This document shows positions 60,273 to 64,000 of a stretch of 64,000 nt of DNA, in pieces (within the stretch, counting starts at the first letter, position 1; each line of letters starts with the position of its first letter). The DNA comes from CAYZJV01 sp964482325. Its GTDB lineage: Bacteria > Spirochaetota > Spirochaetia > Sphaerochaetales > Sphaerochaetaceae. Where the stretch lies: the NCBI GenBank assembly GCA_964482325.1, contig CAYZXD010000009.1:13350-77349 (forward strand). The letters run 5' to 3'. The notes under the pieces are model-generated. The model saw nothing but the letters and a program-made list of their open reading frames with translations. It did not search any database and was not told the DNA's origin. The translations under genes were made by a program, and so were the position numbers.

Positions 60273-61211
60273 ATGACCAATTCAATTGCCGGTATACTCA
60301 CCATTGTTATCTACTTTGCCTTAGGGAAGGTGCTTGCCTACGCAGGAATACTGCAGCATCGGGAGATTGCAGCAATCAAGAAGATAGTGCTCACGATTGC
60401 ACTTCCTCCGATGCTTTTTCTCTCATTTTCGCAGCTCGAGCTTGAGTTGAGTCATATTCCGGTGACTTTGGCGGTTTTCTCACTCAATGCCGTGCTCTTT
60501 TTCATCGGGGTGCTGATCTTTCGGATCAAGGGAAAACCTGCCCGGTTAGTACCCCTGATCATGTGTTCGATGAACTTCTCTCTGGTGGGTATTCCCCTCT
60601 TTGTATCGCTGTTTTCGATGGAGCATCTCCACCATTATGTGATTCTCGGCGTCGGGCATGAACTGTTTTTCTGGTTTGCCTTTTACTCGCTGTTCTCACA
60701 TATCCTCGTGAAGGAGAAAACCGGATACAGTCCTGCTGCTGCGATTATACGTTCTCCGATTGCCTGGGGTATTCTGTTAGGGTGTATTGCCAGCATCGCA
60801 GGGGTTAATCTCTCGCAGGGTACCACTGCCATCACCATGGGAATTTTCAAAGCACTCGAAGGACTCAGTGCTCTCGCCGGTCCGCTCATTCTGATTTATA
60901 TCGGGACGTTGTTTTCCGTGGAAAAAACGGTGATGAAACAAAGTCTTCAGCTCATCGCTGTTCGCCTTGTCGGTATGTTCTCCTTAGGATATCTGCTCAA
61001 ATTCCTCGTTGTTGACCATTTCATCCCCGCTTCGGTCTATGCCGATGCTTCCTGGTTTCTCCTGATGAGTCTTCCTCCCGTCTTTGCTCTGCCGATGATC
61101 GCAGCCGATTATCTTGATGATCGGGAGAATAATGTACTGAGCAATATGATTGTACTGCAGGTACCGCTCACTGCGGTGATGTTTTTCACCTATCGGCTGC
61201 TCATGAACTGA
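60273..61211 (+). CDS. AEC-family transporter (auxin efflux carrier-like)
   Basis: A 312-residue membrane protein with about ten helices in two halves of five. FALGKVLAYAGIL and KIVLTIALPPMLFLSF at the N-terminus and the second-half GPLILIYIGTLFS are typical of AEC/PIN-like carriers, which move organic anions such as malate or malonate in bacteria. It begins 49 bp after the dehydrogenase and could be part of the iol operon. The end overlaps the convergent RDD gene by 11 bases. Confidence 0.82.
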   Translation: MTNSIAGILTIVIYFALGKVLAYAGILQHREIAAIKKIVLTIALPPMLFLSFSQLELELSHIPVTLAVFSLNAVLFFIGVLIFRIKGKPARLVPLIMCSMNFSLVGIPLFVSLFSMEHLHHYVILGVGHELFFWFAFYSLFSHILVKEKTGYSPAAAIIRSPIAWGILLGCIASIAGVNLSQGTTAITMGIFKALEGLSALAGPLILIYIGTLFSVEKTVMKQSLQLIAVRLVGMFSLGYLLKFLVVDHFIPASVYADASWFLLMSLPPVFALPMIAADYLDDRENNVLSNMIVLQVPLTAVMFFTYRLLMN

Positions 61212-61620
61212 CCGGATTTTTCAGCACGACAACGGAAGAGGATATCAGATCCTGTACTCCCTGATGCTTTTCGGTCCACCATGCGCTGATATACGCAGCT
61301 CCAAGCGTGCAGGTACAGACAAACAATCCGATGCACCGAAGTAGTGAACGACCATAGGGTAACCGATCTCCCGCAGGAGTTCGTACACGGATGCCTGCCA
61401 GATAGCATCCGAGGGTTGCCGATGTCGTGCTGAACAGGATGCTCAGATACAGGGTGCGAACCACCATCCAGATGATCAATACCGGAGCGCTGTAGCCAAG
61501 CAGATAGATACCGCTGGCTTCACTGAACAATCCCTGCATGTACCAGATGAGGATGGGGAGCATCAGTGCGGTGGTGATCACATGATCGGTAAGATAAGCG
61601 ATCAGTCGTCTGCCTGTCAT
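61201..61620 (-). CDS. RDD-family membrane protein
   Basis: A 139-residue protein with three hydrophobic segments. GRRLIAYLTDHVITTALML near the N-terminus is the RDD motif region, with the Arg and Asp in the first helix, and CYLAGIRVRTPAGDRLPYGRSLLR matches the conserved loop. Family roles are poorly known; some act as sodium/proton antiporters. It lies 32 bp after the next minus-strand gene and may share its transcript. Confidence 0.75.
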   Translation of the reverse strand: MTGRRLIAYLTDHVITTALMLPILIWYMQGLFSEASGIYLLGYSAPVLIIWMVVRTLYLSILFSTTSATLGCYLAGIRVRTPAGDRLPYGRSLLRCIGLFVCTCTLGAAYISAWWTEKHQGVQDLISSSVVVLKNPVSS

Positions 61621-61652
61621 GAATCAAAGCATGACAGGCCCGTGTGCTCCTG

Positions 61653-63686
61653 TCAACGTTCTACCGTGTTGTCAATCTTGAAATGGTGTACCCGCATGCT
61701 CGGTTTGGAGGTGAAAACACCATCACCGGTAATCAGTGGCCAGGTGTATCCGTCATCATCATACACCACCCCGATGAAATCACCTTCGGGAAGATTGATC
61801 TTGTAGAAACCGTTACTGTTTGTCGCCGTGTACAGCACTTCTCCCTGCACCGAGAGGCCGCTTGCGGTCTCCTTTACCGGATAAAAAGCGATATAGGCAG
61901 GGTAGGCCTCTTTGTTGAAAATGTTCTTCAGATAGACACTTCCACCGAAAGTACCCATCCGCTGGTACTCTGCAAAAACGTTGTGCACTGACGCGATTGC
62001 CGTTGGTGTCGAGGTAGGTGTTACTGATGGTTGCGGCTGAGGTTGCGGTTGGGGTTGGGGTGAAACTGCTGTCTGGACAATGTTGGGCTGAGTTGCCAGG
62101 ATGGTCACTTCATAATCACTGAGCGCTCGATTCCAGATGAACAGGCTGTCCAGCGAGATGTCGGCATGATAAGCCTTGGTGTGATTCAGATTGTGTACTC
62201 CAATGAAAATTCCCTTGTTTGACCATTCGGGAATTGTCCAGACATAATCGCGAACGAGTACGATATTTCCATCAAGGTAGAGTTTCATCATCAGGCCATT
62301 GTAACTTGCCGTGATGGTATGCCACTGGCCAAGGGTGGGGGCGACTGAGCTTTGCACCAGATTCTTTATCGGTCCGACGCCCATACTCAGTCGATGTTTT
62401 GATGTGGCATAGTTATAATCACCGGTGAGCTGCAACCTCATGATGTAACTCCGGTTGCTGTAGGGTGTGTCGGTGGGATATTCAATAATGTACTGGTTGT
62501 CTGCAAGAGTGCCGTTATTAGCCCACGAGTGAAATTTGATGCGCATGGAGACGGTATAGCCTTGCGAGAAGTCCATATCACGGGTATTTGCTATGGTGGC
62601 ATACTGGCCTTCTTCAGCGATTAAACGGAGATCGTTACCCCATTGGGATGCTCCTTCAAACAGTTGCATGTGCTGTTTTTCGGTGATGTCAAACGGCCCT
62701 TCATATAAGGCCAGGACATCACTGGGCAAGGTCCAACTCATTGGTGTATCGGATGGGGCGGAAGAGGAAAGCGGTCCCTGTAGGACGGTGAAACTACTTG
62801 GCCAGCTGCCGTAATCGAGTGTCGTTACCCCGTTTGCTGTCGTTCCGGAGAATCGATCCTGTCCTGCAGTTATTTCGATGACTACCCGTCCTCCCTGTGC
62901 AAAGGAGGCGAGGCCTGCATGAACGGCGGCACTGAGAATGCTTGAATCATCAGTGTAAGTTCCCGTGCCCCAAACGGAATACGGTTGCCCACCGGGAGGG
63001 AAGGTGAATGCAATACGTTTTCCGGTCATACCACGCCATGCGATCGCCGTTTGCAGCACATCTGGTTGCGATACTTCGATATCGGCAGGCATAGCTGTCT
63101 GCATGGGCGGATCCTCTTTCCATGCGGAGAAATTATCGAAGGCGGCTCGCACATTCTGTTGTGTGTAGAACCCATAGCCGCCGGTGGAAAATGAGGTATC
63201 CTGATGGCTCGATACATTGACGTTGTTTACATAGTAATCGATCTGTGATCCATTGAATTTGACTCTGAGGGTGTTTCTTCCATTCACGTTAATTGCTTGA
63301 TGGCGGGTCCACGGACTGAAGATGACCGGCTGGTTGTTCACAGCCTTACCGGTAATGTAGTATCCCTGGGCAGCAATCCAGAAGAAATAATACGAGAATT
63401 CATCCTCCAGTCGGAATATGATGCCGTAACCATGAGAATCCAGACCTCCGGTCCAGGTGGTATCGACTTCAATCTCTCCATCGGCAATATCCCGGTTCAT
63501 CCACGAGTAGGCGGCAGCGTTTCCGGAACTGAAAAATTCATACCGGCCATTTCGTACGATCATTCTATTATCGGTGAACCATCCCTCGGAATTATTGACA
63601 AATTGATCTTCATGAATGAGAGTTCGGGCACCTACCTGGAGTACAAGCAGGCAAATCAAGAGTGAGATGATAACTATTCGTTTCAT
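61653..63686 (-). CDS. Large secreted protein with LamG-like (concanavalin) domains
   Basis: A 677-residue exported protein. The signal peptide is MKRIVIISLLICLLVLQVGA. Residues of about 22-190 look like a first jelly-roll with WFTDNRMIVRNGRYEF. A middle domain with a possible sugar-binding barrel follows. A LamG-type domain spans about 330-535 (GYTVSMRIKFHSW, GQWHTITASYNGLMMKLYLDG). A proline-glutamine linker (PQPQPQPQPQP, near 541-553) leads to a C-terminal domain like a carboxypeptidase-regulatory or CNA-B fold (NSNGFYKINLPEGDFIGVVYDDDGY). The build suggests carbohydrate or surface binding, with no catalytic domain recognised. The minus-strand ribosome site AGGAGG lies six bases before the ATG. 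Confidence 0.75.
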   Translation of the reverse strand: MKRIVIISLLICLLVLQVGARTLIHEDQFVNNSEGWFTDNRMIVRNGRYEFFSSGNAAAYSWMNRDIADGEIEVDTTWTGGLDSHGYGIIFRLEDEFSYYFFWIAAQGYYITGKAVNNQPVIFSPWTRHQAINVNGRNTLRVKFNGSQIDYYVNNVNVSSHQDTSFSTGGYGFYTQQNVRAAFDNFSAWKEDPPMQTAMPADIEVSQPDVLQTAIAWRGMTGKRIAFTFPPGGQPYSVWGTGTYTDDSSILSAAVHAGLASFAQGGRVVIEITAGQDRFSGTTANGVTTLDYGSWPSSFTVLQGPLSSSAPSDTPMSWTLPSDVLALYEGPFDITEKQHMQLFEGASQWGNDLRLIAEEGQYATIANTRDMDFSQGYTVSMRIKFHSWANNGTLADNQYIIEYPTDTPYSNRSYIMRLQLTGDYNYATSKHRLSMGVGPIKNLVQSSVAPTLGQWHTITASYNGLMMKLYLDGNIVLVRDYVWTIPEWSNKGIFIGVHNLNHTKAYHADISLDSLFIWNRALSDYEVTILATQPNIVQTAVSPQPQPQPQPQPSVTPTSTPTAIASVHNVFAEYQRMGTFGGSVYLKNIFNKEAYPAYIAFYPVKETASGLSVQGEVLYTATNSNGFYKINLPEGDFIGVVYDDDGYTWPLITGDGVFTSKPSMRVHHFKIDNTVER

Positions 63687-64000
63687 ATCAGTCCTCCTGA
63701 ATAAGTATGAACTCAGGGATCACCTTCAGCGCAATTGCACATATTACCTAATCGGTTAGGTGTTATTACCTAAGCAGAGAAAATTAAGCGAAAATTTGAC
63801 CTATGGGGGATGCACGATACATCAGAATATTCGTGATTACCGGCAGCGATTTGGTTTTATTATCTCTCATCAAATAGTGTGCACCGGTAGGTGACCCCTA
63901 GGGATATGATGCTCAGCGATACTCAAGGATGTTAATTAAAGCAAGTAGTAGTTTGTAACATCTAAAAGTTGCATAAATAGCTCCAGTGAACTATACTTCT
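63687..64000. other. Upstream region of the LamG-type gene
   Basis: 314 bp to the window end without a recognisable gene. It contains TTAGGT repeats near 63742-63773 and a palindrome CCCTAGGG near 63896. Nothing else is recognised. Confidence 0.5.
63742..63773. promoter_or_regulatory. TTAGGT repeats, probable operator
   Basis: On the minus strand TTAGGTAATA occurs twice, starting 22 bp apart (63773 and 63751), with an inverted TTAGGT between (63756-63761). ACCTAA-TCGG-TTAGGT forms a palindrome. The cluster lies 55-90 bases before the LamG-type start codon. The two-turn spacing fits a dimeric regulator. Confidence 0.5.

Noticed and set aside
62020..62070. Short repeats suggesting a CRISPR or satellite array
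   Set aside because: They are codons of a proline-glutamine linker in the secreted protein, in frame, with no spacers.

Overview
The window looks like a piece of a spirochaete chromosome, most like the Sphaerochaeta/Spirochaeta side of the phylum. This is an inference from two things. First, the run ispE - spoVG - tRNA-Gln - rplY - pth - tilS - ftsH keeps the spoVG-rplY-pth-tilS-ftsH order that I recall from Borrelia and treponemes. Second, three unrelated solute-binding proteins share a signal peptide ending in FAAGQ, a form I associate with Sphaerochaeta-type genomes. Two outer-membrane barrel genes indicate a diderm envelope. Base composition is balanced in coding regions, with AT-rich patches only at strong promoters.

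Layout. 1-4687: pyrimidine operon (end of pyrI, then pyrE, pyrF, a pyrD-pyrK fusion, pyrC). 4684-6851 (minus): a tandem PII-like protein and a duplicated DUF1538 membrane protein. 6980-10349: PlsC-type acyltransferase with a zinc ribbon, GltS-type symporter, SMUG1-type uracil-DNA glycosylase. 10343-18263: ispE, spoVG, tRNA-Gln, rplY, pth, tilS, ftsH, lepA. 18277-20471 (minus): two paralogous outer-membrane barrels. 20693-21163: a cupin. 21586-26243: branched-chain-type ABC transporter, followed by a hydroxypyruvate-isomerase-like gene.

27160-34130 holds a diverged gpsA, a hybrid histidine kinase and a DeoR regulator (minus), divergent from iolC - aldolase - iolB. 34214-39726 is a YesM/YesN-type two-component pair and a TRAP transporter. 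A decayed Gfo/Idh/MocA gene follows. 40607-47110 is a DeoR regulator divergent from an operon of CoA-acylating aldehyde dehydrogenase, CoA-transferase, HMG-CoA-lyase-like enzyme and split transketolase. 47121-60223 is an inositol block: LacI regulator, two iolG-type dehydrogenases, sugar ABC transporter, iolB, iolD, iolE, a TIM-barrel isomerase and a third Gfo/Idh dehydrogenase. The window ends with an AEC transporter, an RDD protein and a secreted LamG-type protein.

How the genes work together: the two iol blocks supply dehydrogenation (IolG), dehydration (IolE), ring opening (IolD), isomerisation (IolB), phosphorylation (IolC) and aldol cleavage (IolJ-type). IolA is not seen. LacI-type operators (AAACGTTT) lie at the promoters of the ABC operon, the iolB-D-E operon and the divergent iolG, and form a small coherent regulon. 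The least explained part is 40607-47110: its enzyme set partly resembles the sulfoquinovose transketolase route but does not complete it, and its CoA-transferase appears to lack the family's catalytic glutamate.

One apparent defect is technical: the 100-N gap at 59143-59242 is flanked by an exact 55-bp duplicate. Collapsing it restores an intact reading frame.
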